This document shows, in pieces, positions 44,031-52,350 of a DNA stretch of 56,773 nucleotides; position 1 is the stretch's first letter, and each line of letters opens with the position of its first letter. This DNA comes from Bacteriovoracaceae bacterium. GTDB taxonomy: Bacteria > Bdellovibrionota > Bacteriovoracia > Bacteriovoracales > Bacteriovoracaceae. The stretch covers positions 1 through 56,773 of the forward strand of contig CANCFT010000021.1 in assembly GCA_947377285.1 (NCBI GenBank). Reading direction: 5' to 3'. The notes under the pieces were generated by a model. That model did no database searches. It was not told the DNA's origin and saw only the letters and a program-made list of their open reading frames with translations. The position numbers and the translations under genes were made by a program.

Positions 44031-44855
44031 ATGTCAACTCACACGTACAGTGCCGAAGAATTAAAACTCTTCAAAGAAATAAAAGAAGGCCGAACTTTTG
44101 ACTCGAGTGAAGAACTCCCTACTTTTTATCGAAAACACCTTCTTAATCTATTATGGATGCAAGGAGATTCTGAATACTCTGGGGCCTTAGGATATATGCC
44201 TTGGATTGCCAAAGCACCAACGCTTCAAGAAAAAGTACTTGTTGCTCAAATGGTGAAAGATGAAATGAGACATGCTTCAGTAATTTATCGCCTATTAGAC
44301 GAGTTAGGACAAAACACTGCAGACCATGTGAATAATTCTGACCTAGGTTTTAAATTAGATGAAGACCAAATCAATATTGGTTTCAAAAGAATTAAACCTG
44401 ACTATCGAGTGAATATATTTTACTACGATATCAAACACTGGACAGATTATATCCTCTTTAATTTTTTAATGGACCGGGCCGCAGGTCATCAGTTACTAGA
44501 CACTTTCAATTCAAGTTATTTACCTTGGAAAAAAGCTATTGAAGGAATTTATAAAGAAGAAGTTATGCACTTAGCTCATGGTGATAAATGGGTAAAGATT
44601 TTATCGCGTGAGCCAGAACAAAAGAAATTTCTTCAAGAAAGACTTAATTTATGGTGGCCACGAGTGATGAATATTTTTGGATCTACGGTTGGTGCTACGA
44701 ATGACCTTTATGTAAACCTAGGTTTAAAACAAAGAACAAATGGAGAAATCAGAGGAGTTTTCGTTAAAGAAATTGAAGAAATGTGTAAAGAGAATGGATT
44801 GACTCTTCCTGTATACAAAGAAGAAGAGCAACCCCAAAGAGAAGCAAAAGCGTAG
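44031..44855 (+). CDS. PaaA-like diiron oxygenase subunit (phenylacetyl-CoA epoxidase family)
   Basis: Ferritin-like carboxylate-bridged diiron protein of the PaaA/PaaC family. The metal ligands align with E. coli PaaA in order and spacing: Glu48 (DSEYSG), Glu78 and His81 (DEMRH), Asp148 (MDRAAG), Glu177 and His180 (EEVMH); the spacings 30, 3, 67-70, 29 and 3 are close to those of PaaA. APTLQEKVLVAQMVKDE and LWWPRVMNIFG also match PaaA-type sequence. At 274 aa it is about 35 residues shorter than PaaA, with a polar Glu/Gln-rich tail. AGGAG is before the ATG. No PaaB, PaaC, PaaD or PaaE is in the window. Either the other subunits are elsewhere or this is a variant with other partners. Confidence 0.88.
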   Translation: MSTHTYSAEELKLFKEIKEGRTFDSSEELPTFYRKHLLNLLWMQGDSEYSGALGYMPWIAKAPTLQEKVLVAQMVKDEMRHASVIYRLLDELGQNTADHVNNSDLGFKLDEDQINIGFKRIKPDYRVNIFYYDIKHWTDYILFNFLMDRAAGHQLLDTFNSSYLPWKKAIEGIYKEEVMHLAHGDKWVKILSREPEQKKFLQERLNLWWPRVMNIFGSTVGATNDLYVNLGLKQRTNGEIRGVFVKEIEEMCKENGLTLPVYKEEEQPQREAKA

Positions 44856-44864
44856 GCGCAATAA

Positions 44865-45734
44865 ATGAAAATTGAAAAAGTAGTAGTTATCGGAAGTGGA
44901 ACCATGGGGCAAGGAATTGCCCAATGGTTTGCTCAACAAAACTGCCAAGTCCAAATGGTTGATCAAAACTATGAATTTGCCCTAAAGTCTCTAGAAAAAA
45001 TAAAACTTAGTTTTTCAAAATTAGTAGACAAAGGAAAATTCACAGAATCACAAACTAAAGTATTTGGTCAAAATCTATCGGTCAAAAAATTAGAAGATAT
45101 TGATCCGTTAGCTGATTTAGTTATTGAAGCCATTATAGAAAATCTTGAAGTTAAAAAAGAACTCTTCTTAACTCTAGATAAACTTTTGAGTTCTTCAGTC
45201 ATTTTTGCTTCTAATACATCCTCATTTTCCATTACTCAGTTAGCACAAGCCGTCAGTGAAACAAGAAAAAATAATTTTCTTGGCTTACACTTTTTTAATC
45301 CTGCAACTATTATGAAATTAGTTGAAGTCATTAATGGATTAGAAACTAATCCTGAAATTTCAAAGAAAATAATTGAATGGTTTAATACACGAAAAAAAGT
45401 TGCCTGTTTATGTAGTGATTCACCTGGCTTTATCGTCAACCGAGTTGCCCGCAATTTTTATGGAGAAGCCTTGCGTGCCGTTGAAACATATTCGCCAGAA
45501 AAATTTTCTGAAGTAGATCTAGTGATGAAGGAAGTTGGGGGATTTAAAATGGGACCATTTGAATTAATGGATCTCATTGGAATTGATATTAATTTAAGTG
45601 TCACTGAATCAGTGTATCGCTCTTTTTATGAAGAAGCTCGCTTTAAGCCTCACCGTTTACAAAGAGATTTAGTTCTAGCTGGAAGACTCGGTAAAAAATC
45701 GGGTAAAGGGTTTTATCAATATGAAACAAAATAG
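44865..45734 (+). CDS. paaH: 3-Hydroxyacyl-CoA dehydrogenase, N-terminal half (PaaH-like)
   Basis: NAD-dependent 3-hydroxyadipyl-CoA dehydrogenase part. Rossmann start VVVIGSGTMGQGIAQWFA, ADLVIEAIIENLEVKKELF near 85, SNTSSFSITQLA near 117, GLHFFNPATIMKLVEVI near 140 with catalytic His, and DSPGFIVNRVAR near 185. The first C-terminal 3HCDH domain follows, with GFKMGPFELMDLIGIDI and GRLGKKSGKGFYQYE. The 289 aa match the N-terminal 60 percent of E. coli PaaH (about 475 aa). The remainder is in the next gene, which starts 14 bp before this stop in the +1 frame. It starts 9 bp after the diiron gene. By itself it resembles an ordinary FadB-type short 3HCDH and may be active alone. Confidence 0.92.
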   Translation: MKIEKVVVIGSGTMGQGIAQWFAQQNCQVQMVDQNYEFALKSLEKIKLSFSKLVDKGKFTESQTKVFGQNLSVKKLEDIDPLADLVIEAIIENLEVKKELFLTLDKLLSSSVIFASNTSSFSITQLAQAVSETRKNNFLGLHFFNPATIMKLVEVINGLETNPEISKKIIEWFNTRKKVACLCSDSPGFIVNRVARNFYGEALRAVETYSPEKFSEVDLVMKEVGGFKMGPFELMDLIGIDINLSVTESVYRSFYEEARFKPHRLQRDLVLAGRLGKKSGKGFYQYETK

Positions 45735-46407
45735 TCAGTCAGTGCATAATAATATTATGGTTGTAGCTCTTCCTGATCATCCTTATTATTTTGAATTGAT
45801 TAAACATTTCAAAGTAAGAACTTTAGATGAAGCTATAAATAGTTTTGATACTTATGAGTTGGTTATTGATCTTTCTCCACTAAGAACTCAAAAAAAATTC
45901 TTGTTCTTAAAAGAACTGGCCAAAACAACAAAGGCCGATATTGTTTCAGATTTAACTTTATGCTGGGGTGAATGGATTATGAAATACTCCCCTCAAGTTA
46001 AAGCTTCTGTTTCAACGTTATTTTATTCTCCAAACAATGCATTTGAATATTCTCTAAGAGATGAATTAGATTCCGAAATGGTGAAAACAATTTCGCAATT
46101 TGCTCAAACAATGAATCAGAAAATGATTCAACATAAAGACTTAAAACTTAGTTTTCATTATCCTCGCACAATTGCCATGATAATCAACGAGGCTTATTTT
46201 GCGGTTGGAGAAAAACTCGCAACTGCTGAAGACATCGATCTTGCAATGAAAAATGGAGTGAATTATCCACTTGGCCCTATTGAATGGGGACAAAAAATAG
46301 GACTCCATAATATTGCTCAACTTTTAGAAGAACTTAGCACAATCACTCGAGACGACCGGTATAAATTATCAACAGAATTAAAGCTACAAGCATTTAAATA
46401 CCTTTAA
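45721..46407 (+). CDS. PaaH C-terminal half as a separate gene
   Basis: 228-aa protein equivalent to the second half of PaaH. Residues 10-120 are a degenerate Rossmann-like region. Residues 150-225 are a second 3HCDH helical domain: PRTIAMIINEAYFAVGEKLATAEDIDLAMKNGVNYPLGPIEWGQKIG matches E. coli PaaH (AMIINEA, DIDTAMRLGVNYPYGPLAWG) closely. It overlaps the previous gene by 14 bp in the +1 frame. AAGGG is 10 bases before its ATG, so independent, coupled initiation is plausible. A sequencing error or a +1 frameshift would join both parts into about 510 aa. Its probable role is completing the dehydrogenase as a second subunit. Confidence 0.85.
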   Translation: MKQNSQSVHNNIMVVALPDHPYYFELIKHFKVRTLDEAINSFDTYELVIDLSPLRTQKKFLFLKELAKTTKADIVSDLTLCWGEWIMKYSPQVKASVSTLFYSPNNAFEYSLRDELDSEMVKTISQFAQTMNQKMIQHKDLKLSFHYPRTIAMIINEAYFAVGEKLATAEDIDLAMKNGVNYPLGPIEWGQKIGLHNIAQLLEELSTITRDDRYKLSTELKLQAFKYL

Positions 46408-46427
46408 AGAAATTGGAAAAGATTAAA

Positions 46428-47624
46428 ATGAAACGAACCTTTATTGTTTACGCTAAAAGATCGGCCATTGGAAAACTTGGAGGAAGCCTTGCTCCAGTGC
46501 GTGTTGATGACCTCATGGCCTTAGTCCTAAAAGATATTTTAGACCAACTCACTTTTGATCCGGAATTAATTGATGACGTCATTATTGGCTGTGCTAATCA
46601 AGCAGGTGAAGACAATCGAAACCTAGCAAGAATGGCAGTGGTGCTTTCGGGACTTCCCTTAAGTGTTCCCGGAACAACTACCAATAGACTTTGTGGATCT
46701 TCTCTAGATGCTCTCATTGATGGATTTAGCCGAATACAATCTGGAGTTGCAGACTGCCTAATAATTGGTGGAGCAGAAAGTATGACCAGAGGCCCGTATG
46801 TTATTTCAAAAGCACAAAGTCCATTTGACCGAGAACAAAAAATGTTCGATACCACTTTCGGCTGGCGGTTTCAAAATCCTCTAATGGAAAAAATGTTTCC
46901 ACTTTATGGAATGGGAGAAACGGCCGAAGAGGTGGCCATTCTTCATAAAATTTCTCGAGAAGAACAAGATCAATATGCTCTTAACTCTCATTTAAAAGCA
47001 ACTGCTGCTTGGGATAGAGGGGACTTTTCAGAAGAAATTTTACCGATAACTGTTCAGCTCAAAAAAGAATCTTACCTTTTTTCAAAAGATGAATGCCCTC
47101 GTAACGATACAACTATGGCCTTGCTTGCTAAATTAAAACCAGTTTTTAGAAAAGACGGAACAGTTACTGCTGGAAACTCTAGTCCGATGAATGATGGAGC
47201 AGCGGGGCTTTTAATTGTAAGTGAAGAATTTTTAAAAAAACATAATCTCACACCGATGATTGAAGTAACTGGTGGTGCCGTACGAGGACTTCACCCAAAC
47301 ATTATGGGACTCGGTCCTGTTGAAGCAACTAAAGTTTTATTAAAACGATATGGAAAAAAAATAACTGATTTTGATGTTATAGAATTAAATGAAGCTTTTG
47401 CGGCCCAGGCCATCGGTTGTATAAAAGAACTTGATCTTGATCCAAGTAAAGTAAATCTCAATGGCGGGGCCATCGCTATTGGACATCCACTAGGTGGCTC
47501 TGGTGCCAGAATTGTTGCGGGCCTTGCCCATCAAATGAAAAAAAATAAGGCAATTAAAGAATCCCTTGCAACTATGTGTATAGGAGTGGGCCAGGGTATT
47601 TCTGTGAGCTTCAGGAATTGTTAA
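46428..47624 (+). CDS. paaJ: 3-Oxoadipyl-CoA/acetyl-CoA thiolase
   Basis: Thiolase cleaving 3-oxoadipyl-CoA to succinyl-CoA and acetyl-CoA. Catalytic Cys in NRLCGSSLDAL near residue 90, His in GGAIAIGHPLGGSGAR near 350 and second Cys in MCIGVGQG near 385. Segments IIGCANQAGEDNRNLARMA and MFDTTFGWRFQNPLM are characteristic of PaaJ/PcaF and separate it from general FadA thiolases. The ATG at 46428 follows GGAAAAG and is preferred over the TTG at 46413, giving 398 aa. Spacing is 20 bp after paaH2. Its TAA shares a base with the next gene's ATG (TAATG). Confidence 0.95.
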   Translation: MKRTFIVYAKRSAIGKLGGSLAPVRVDDLMALVLKDILDQLTFDPELIDDVIIGCANQAGEDNRNLARMAVVLSGLPLSVPGTTTNRLCGSSLDALIDGFSRIQSGVADCLIIGGAESMTRGPYVISKAQSPFDREQKMFDTTFGWRFQNPLMEKMFPLYGMGETAEEVAILHKISREEQDQYALNSHLKATAAWDRGDFSEEILPITVQLKKESYLFSKDECPRNDTTMALLAKLKPVFRKDGTVTAGNSSPMNDGAAGLLIVSEEFLKKHNLTPMIEVTGGAVRGLHPNIMGLGPVEATKVLLKRYGKKITDFDVIELNEAFAAQAIGCIKELDLDPSKVNLNGGAIAIGHPLGGSGARIVAGLAHQMKKNKAIKESLATMCIGVGQGISVSFRNC

Positions 47625-48922
47625 TGAATCAAATACTCTTATTTATTTTAACAAATCTCCTTATAGCTAATTTTGCACAAGCATCAACTTTACCATTTGA
47701 TCCAGGCCCTGATGGAGTACGTTTTTCCCGTAAAGAAATAACACGCATTGAAAAATCTCTTGATAGCAAAATAGATAAATCATCTCTTTTAAATTTAAGT
47801 GATGATGAAACTATTGAGCTCCAAAATTTAAAGACTATTCTTTCAGCAGGAAAAAGGGCCATTAGTTGGTTTGAACAGGTCAATAATTCGAGAACTTCAG
47901 GCAATAAAATGGATCTATCCGGCAAAGGCAGCAGCCGTGGAATGCCTTTGACTGATCCCATGAAAACTAATTCACTCATTCTCTTTAATACATATAATCT
48001 ATTCTTAGCAAATTACTCACCTTTAGTCACAAATATCATTACAAGTTCTGATCCATTTCCAATAAATGTTCCTGTCGCAGATAACGAATTTATAAAAACA
48101 ATCCGTGCAATAGATGTAATCTATCAACACACGATTCGCTGGTTAGGATCAAAAGATTCCTTAAGTTGGTATATCAATCGCTCACTTTGGGATATCAGAG
48201 GATATGTTTTTTTAAAAGAAACGGTTGATCTCAAAAATAAACTTGATCAATGGAATTCTCTCAGTGATCTAGAAAAAAACAACTTTTCAAAATGGTTAAT
48301 GAGCTTATGTCACAATGGTGATTTTGAAGAAAGGGAATGCAATGATGAATTATCAAAAGCAATTCTTAGAAATAGGCTTTATAGTTTTTATCAAAGATTT
48401 AATTTCTATGGCGAAGCCCAATATAATAGTTTTTTTAAAATTATGGCCACTCGTCCAGAAATCTCTTGGAACGATAGTCTTACAGAGCTCCATTCTCCTT
48501 TTTTAACACCTTTGAGAAACGATGTGAAATTATGGCTTTCTGAAAATATTCAAGATGAATGGAGAGGTGTAGGATTTAATTTAAAACTAGATTTTTTAGA
48601 TACAAGTGATGTGAGTATTCCTCATATTGAATTTAAGCCTGGGGTCACGGCCCATGTCAATGATTTGGCCGGAGACACTATTATTATGGATGGAGATTAC
48701 TCTATCAATAATTATGACCAGCGTTGGACAATTCGCCATGAATACGGTCATATTCTAGGCTTCATCGACTGCTACCTTGAGTTTTATGACGTCAATGAAA
48801 AAGCGATGATCTATTATGAAGTTGATACTGATAATCTCATGTGCTCAAGACATGGAAGTTTAAAACCAGAACATATAGAAATGCTTCGAGAAAATTACAA
48901 AAATAAAAATTCAAACAAATAA
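47624..48922 (+). CDS. Secreted metzincin-like zinc metalloprotease
   Basis: 432 aa beginning at ATG 47624, with AGGAATTG upstream and a 1-base overlap with paaJ. A signal peptide ends FAQAS near residue 21. The N-terminal two thirds are helical with no recognised domain. The catalytic segment is HEYGHILGFIDCYLEFYD near residue 371, i.e. HExxHxxGxxD, the metzincin pattern in which Asp replaces the third His (as in snapalysin-type M7). About 32 residues later, DNLMCSRHG fits the Met-turn. Its product is periplasmic or secreted while the rest of the operon is cytoplasmic, so its position is unexpected. Peptide supply for amino-acid catabolism is a possible link. Confidence 0.75.
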   Translation: MNQILLFILTNLLIANFAQASTLPFDPGPDGVRFSRKEITRIEKSLDSKIDKSSLLNLSDDETIELQNLKTILSAGKRAISWFEQVNNSRTSGNKMDLSGKGSSRGMPLTDPMKTNSLILFNTYNLFLANYSPLVTNIITSSDPFPINVPVADNEFIKTIRAIDVIYQHTIRWLGSKDSLSWYINRSLWDIRGYVFLKETVDLKNKLDQWNSLSDLEKNNFSKWLMSLCHNGDFEERECNDELSKAILRNRLYSFYQRFNFYGEAQYNSFFKIMATRPEISWNDSLTELHSPFLTPLRNDVKLWLSENIQDEWRGVGFNLKLDFLDTSDVSIPHIEFKPGVTAHVNDLAGDTIIMDGDYSINNYDQRWTIRHEYGHILGFIDCYLEFYDVNEKAMIYYEVDTDNLMCSRHGSLKPEHIEMLRENYKNKNSNK

Positions 48923-48933
48923 GGATTAATTAA

Positions 48934-50421
48934 ATGGAAATAAAATTATTCATCAATGGAGAATTCCGCGATTCATCTGACAAAACAATTCGTACCTCTA
49001 TAGATCCATCTAATGGCCTTGAGGTGGCAAAATACCATGTCCCAAGTAATAAAGACATTGAAGATGCTGTTGATGCAGCTAAAAATGCTTTTGCTAACCC
49101 TTTATGGAAAAATATGTCCCAAGACCAACGGGCCGACTTACTTTTAGAAATTTCTAATAAAATTAAAGAACGCTCTAAAGAAATTGTTGATATTGAAGTT
49201 AGAGATTCAGGTTCAACTTTAAGAAAAGCAAAAGCTGATATTCATAATACATCTGCTTTTTTTAAGGTTATGAGCAAAGTGGCCCGTGAATTAAAATTAA
49301 ATATTCTCGACGAATCAGCGACTAGAGCAGGTTTTTCAATCAACTCTCGTGAATATACTCCCGTAGGAGTTTGCGCTCAAATAATTCCTTGGAATTTTCC
49401 ATTAGTCATGGCCGGCTGGAAAATTGGACCTGTCATAGCAACAGGATGCACCACTATTTTAAAATCTGCCGAAGAAACTCCCGCATCTGCCGGGATATTG
49501 GCCGAAATTATTAGAGATGCTGGAGTGCCAGCAGGCGTTGTCAATATTATCACTGGTGGAGCTGACGTTGGAAGAAGACTTCTCAATCACCCACAAATTA
49601 GAAAAGTTGCTTTTACTGGATCAACTACCGTTGGCAAAGAAATTTTAAAAACGATTGCTCCAAATATTGTGACGACAACAATGGAGCTTGGTGGAAAATC
49701 GGCCAATATAGTTTTAAATGATGCTGATCTTTCAATTGCTGTAGATGGAGCACTATATGCTTTCTTATATCATTCAGGACAGGCCTGTGATTCAGGGACA
49801 AGACTTTTAGTTCAAGAAGAAATCTATCCTGAATTCATGGAAAAATTTTTAGCTAGAATAAAAGAAGTAAAAGTAGCTCCGACAACTGATCCAAATGCTG
49901 GTTATGGTCCAGTTGTCAGTGAAAAACAAATGAAAACAATTTTAGGATTTATAGAAAAAACGAATTCAGAAGAAGCTAAATTATTAGCTGGTGGTAAGCG
50001 CTTAATGGATGGTGAATTTTCAAAAGGTTTTTTCATTGAACCAACGGCGTTTGAGATCACTCCGAAAAACACTATCTTTCACGAAGAAATATTTGGACCA
50101 GTTGTTGGAATTACAAAATTTAAAACACTTGAAGAAGGTATTGCTCTTGCCAATAATTCTAAATATGGTCTGGCCGGAGCTGTATGGTCAAGAGACCATG
50201 CAAAAGCGCATTTAATCGCAGGCCAGATTGAAGCAGGAACAGTTTGGATTAATGAATACCATTTATTAAATCCAGGAATGCCATTCGGTGGATTTAAAGA
50301 ATCTGGACTTGGAAGAGAAATGGGAACAGAAGGTGTTATGAGTTATCTTGAAGTCAAACATGTCTGGGAATCTGATTGTGATTCTCGCGAGAAAAAAGTT
50401 TGGTTAGATGCAATTTTTTAA
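48934..50421 (+). CDS. NAD(P)-dependent aldehyde dehydrogenase
   Basis: Oxidises an aldehyde to the acid, 495 aa. PWNFPLVMAGWKIGPVIATGCTTILKSAEETP near residue 150; the NAD-binding FTGSTTVGKEI near 230; catalytic Glu in TMELGGKSANIVL near 253; catalytic Cys in HSGQACDSGTRLLV near 282; EIFGPVV near 385; MPFGGFKESGLGREMG near 450. All catalytic residues are intact. 11 bp after the metzincin. In the Paa route a separate ALDH (PacL type) oxidises the ring-opened semialdehyde when PaaZ is absent, and phenylacetaldehyde dehydrogenase is another fit. The class is certain; the substrate is inferred from position. Confidence 0.93.
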   Translation: MEIKLFINGEFRDSSDKTIRTSIDPSNGLEVAKYHVPSNKDIEDAVDAAKNAFANPLWKNMSQDQRADLLLEISNKIKERSKEIVDIEVRDSGSTLRKAKADIHNTSAFFKVMSKVARELKLNILDESATRAGFSINSREYTPVGVCAQIIPWNFPLVMAGWKIGPVIATGCTTILKSAEETPASAGILAEIIRDAGVPAGVVNIITGGADVGRRLLNHPQIRKVAFTGSTTVGKEILKTIAPNIVTTTMELGGKSANIVLNDADLSIAVDGALYAFLYHSGQACDSGTRLLVQEEIYPEFMEKFLARIKEVKVAPTTDPNAGYGPVVSEKQMKTILGFIEKTNSEEAKLLAGGKRLMDGEFSKGFFIEPTAFEITPKNTIFHEEIFGPVVGITKFKTLEEGIALANNSKYGLAGAVWSRDHAKAHLIAGQIEAGTVWINEYHLLNPGMPFGGFKESGLGREMGTEGVMSYLEVKHVWESDCDSREKKVWLDAIF

Positions 50422-50454
50422 TAGTATTCATAAAAATAAATTATAGGAACATAA

Positions 50455-51063
50455 ATGAAAAAATTAGATTTGTACTGTATGGCCCTACAAGACCGAAGTG
50501 ACCGAGTAAGATGGCTCTTAGAGGAATTAAAGATTCCCTACAATAATCATTTTTTAAATAGAGATAAAGGAGAGATGAATACTCCTGCCTATCGATTGCT
50601 CAATCCCATGGGTAGAGTCCCTACTTTAGTTGATGGAGACTTAGTTTTAAATGAATCGGCAGCAATTTGTATGTATCTTGCAGATAAATACAGTTATGGA
50701 AAACTAGCTCCTAAAATTGAAGAAACTGCATTGCGAGCGCAATACACAAAATGGATGATCTGGTCGGTTGGAAGTTTGGAATGTGTTATCGCCAGAATGT
50801 TTACTCACGTCTCTACTCCAGAAGAAAAAAATACAACTCATGACTATGTTAAAGCGCAATGTGAAGTTTTAAAATTAGCAATCAATCCAATTATCTCAAA
50901 ACAAGACTATATTTTACCAAGTGGATTTTCTGTGGCCGATATAATGCTTGCGGCAGTTATCCCTGGAGCTTGGGATTATTTAGTTAAAGGTAATCCTGCA
51001 ATGGAAGCCTATATGGGACGATTAATGAAACGTGAAAGTGCCATTGCTGCAAAAGTTTTTTAA
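50455..51063 (+). CDS. Glutathione S-transferase family protein
   Basis: Soluble two-domain GST of 202 aa. The thioredoxin-like N-terminus has SDRVRWLLEELKIPY near residue 16 and NPMGRVPTLVDGDLVLNESAAICMYLADKY near 52-80, including the cis-Pro (VPT) and the ES motif that bind glutathione. The C-terminal helical domain has FSVADIMLAAV near 150. It lacks the SSCSWRVRIA start of zeta-class maleylacetoacetate isomerases, so a homogentisate-pathway isomerase role is unlikely, though the context would suit it. It starts 33 bp after the aldehyde dehydrogenase and may detoxify reactive aldehydes or epoxides. Confidence 0.88.
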   Translation: MKKLDLYCMALQDRSDRVRWLLEELKIPYNNHFLNRDKGEMNTPAYRLLNPMGRVPTLVDGDLVLNESAAICMYLADKYSYGKLAPKIEETALRAQYTKWMIWSVGSLECVIARMFTHVSTPEEKNTTHDYVKAQCEVLKLAINPIISKQDYILPSGFSVADIMLAAVIPGAWDYLVKGNPAMEAYMGRLMKRESAIAAKVF

Positions 51064-51106
51064 TTAATTTTTAAATCACTTTTAAAATCTTTCGCCCCCA
51101 CCTCGT

Positions 51107-51135
51107 TTGACAGCAAGAAATGTGAGAAGTAGCAT
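51107..51135 (+). promoter_or_regulatory. Sigma-70-type promoter for the Liv importer
   Basis: A perfect -35 hexamer TTGACA at 51107-51112 is followed after 17 bp by TAGCAT, a four-of-six match to the -10 box. The predicted start near 51142 lies 33 bases before the livK ATG, with GGGGGC as the ribosome site. Indicates that the transporter genes can be expressed apart from the paa-like genes. Confidence 0.6.
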
Positions 51136-51174
51136 TTTAAAGTTATTCTTCTATTCTTACTTTTTGGGGGCAAT

Positions 51175-52320
51175 ATGAAACACAATCTTTTTTTTGCACT
51201 AATTCTATGTTCAACTTTTGCAAATTTTGCAAAAGCAGATGAAATGAAAATTGGAGTCTACGGACCATTTTCTGGTGGGTCTGCTCCTATGGGTGTATCG
51301 ATGCGCCACGGAGTTGAAATCGCCATAGCTGAAATCAATGCTGCTGGTGGTATTCTCAAAAAACAAATTAAAATGATTGACCGTGATGATGAAGCCAAAA
51401 ATGAGCGCGGTGGTCAAATCATGCAAGAACTTCTTGAAAAAGAAAATGTCGTTGCCGTCTTGGGGCCAATTAATACTGGTGTTGCAGATGCTAGTACTCA
51501 GTATTCAAATAAAAAGAAAGTTCCTCAAATTATCAATGTAAGTGCCGGTGCAAAAGTTAACGAATTATTTAAAACAAATCCAGAAAATTTCGTTTTTAGA
51601 ATCGCTGCTAACGACAATATTCAATCGAAAGTCATCACCAATGGAGCTGTAAAAAAAGGTTATAAAAAACCTGCACTTTTATGTGACGATACAAATTACG
51701 GACAAAATGGCCGTGAAAAAATGGAAGCAGCCTTGCTTTCTTTAGGAGTGAAACCAGTTTACGTTGGAAAATTTAAAATTAAAGACACTGATATGAGTGC
51801 TCAACTTCAAGAAGCAAAAGCAGCTGGTGCAGATGTACTTTTAGTTTATGGAATTGGACCTGAACTAGCGGCCGTTTCGAGTTCACTTGTTCGACTTGAC
51901 TGGAAAGTTGAGATGATTGGTAGCTGGACGCTATCAATGTCAAACTACATTACTAATGCAGGAAAAAATGGAAACGGAACGAAAATGCCTCAGACATTTA
52001 TTGAGTCAGCGGCGACAACCCCAAAACAATTAAAATTTATTGCTGATTACAAAAAGAAATATAATGAATCTCCAATTGCATCTGCCGTTTCAGCAGCTCA
52101 AGGATATGATTCAATGTATCTTTTAAAATTGGCAATCGAACAAGCTAAATCTACTGATGGTACTAAAATTAAAGCTGCCCTAGAAAATTTAACGGCAAAA
52201 TATGAAGGTGTGACTGGCTCATACACAAAACCTTTTTCAACAACTGATCACGAAGCGATTAAAGAATCTAACGTAGTTCTAGGAATGGTTGAAAACGGTG
52301 CAGTAGTAAAAGCTAAATAA
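51175..52320 (+). CDS. livK: Branched-chain/amino-acid ABC transporter substrate-binding protein
   Basis: Periplasmic binding protein of the LivJ/LivK type-1 fold, 381 aa. The signal peptide ends AKADEMK near residue 22. KIGVYGPFSGGSAPMGVSMRHGVEIAIAEINAAGG is the family start, AVLGPINTGVADAST follows near 100, and DDTNYGQNGREKMEAAL near 170. The mature protein ends in GAVVKAK. It would bind leucine, isoleucine, valine or related aromatic amino acids; the paa-like context favours an aromatic or mixed range. It has its own promoter and precedes the permease by 30 bp. Confidence 0.94.
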   Translation: MKHNLFFALILCSTFANFAKADEMKIGVYGPFSGGSAPMGVSMRHGVEIAIAEINAAGGILKKQIKMIDRDDEAKNERGGQIMQELLEKENVVAVLGPINTGVADASTQYSNKKKVPQIINVSAGAKVNELFKTNPENFVFRIAANDNIQSKVITNGAVKKGYKKPALLCDDTNYGQNGREKMEAALLSLGVKPVYVGKFKIKDTDMSAQLQEAKAAGADVLLVYGIGPELAAVSSSLVRLDWKVEMIGSWTLSMSNYITNAGKNGNGTKMPQTFIESAATTPKQLKFIADYKKKYNESPIASAVSAAQGYDSMYLLKLAIEQAKSTDGTKIKAALENLTAKYEGVTGSYTKPFSTTDHEAIKESNVVLGMVENGAVVKAK

Positions 52321-52350
52321 TCTAGGCCTTATTTAAGAAGCAGTATAGAA

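Noticed and set aside
45700..45740. Programmed +1 frameshift joining the two PaaH genes
   Set aside because: The second gene has its own ATG and an AAGGG site, and no convincing slippery heptamer or downstream structure is visible; kept only as an alternative.
47629..47979. 116-codon minus-strand frame opposite the metzincin N-terminus
   Set aside because: The plus frame has a signal peptide and coupled start; the reverse frame has no ribosome site or domain.
50455..51063. GST considered as maleylacetoacetate isomerase of the homogentisate route
   Set aside because: The zeta-class SSCSWRVRIA motif is missing, and no homogentisate dioxygenase or fumarylacetoacetase is adjacent.
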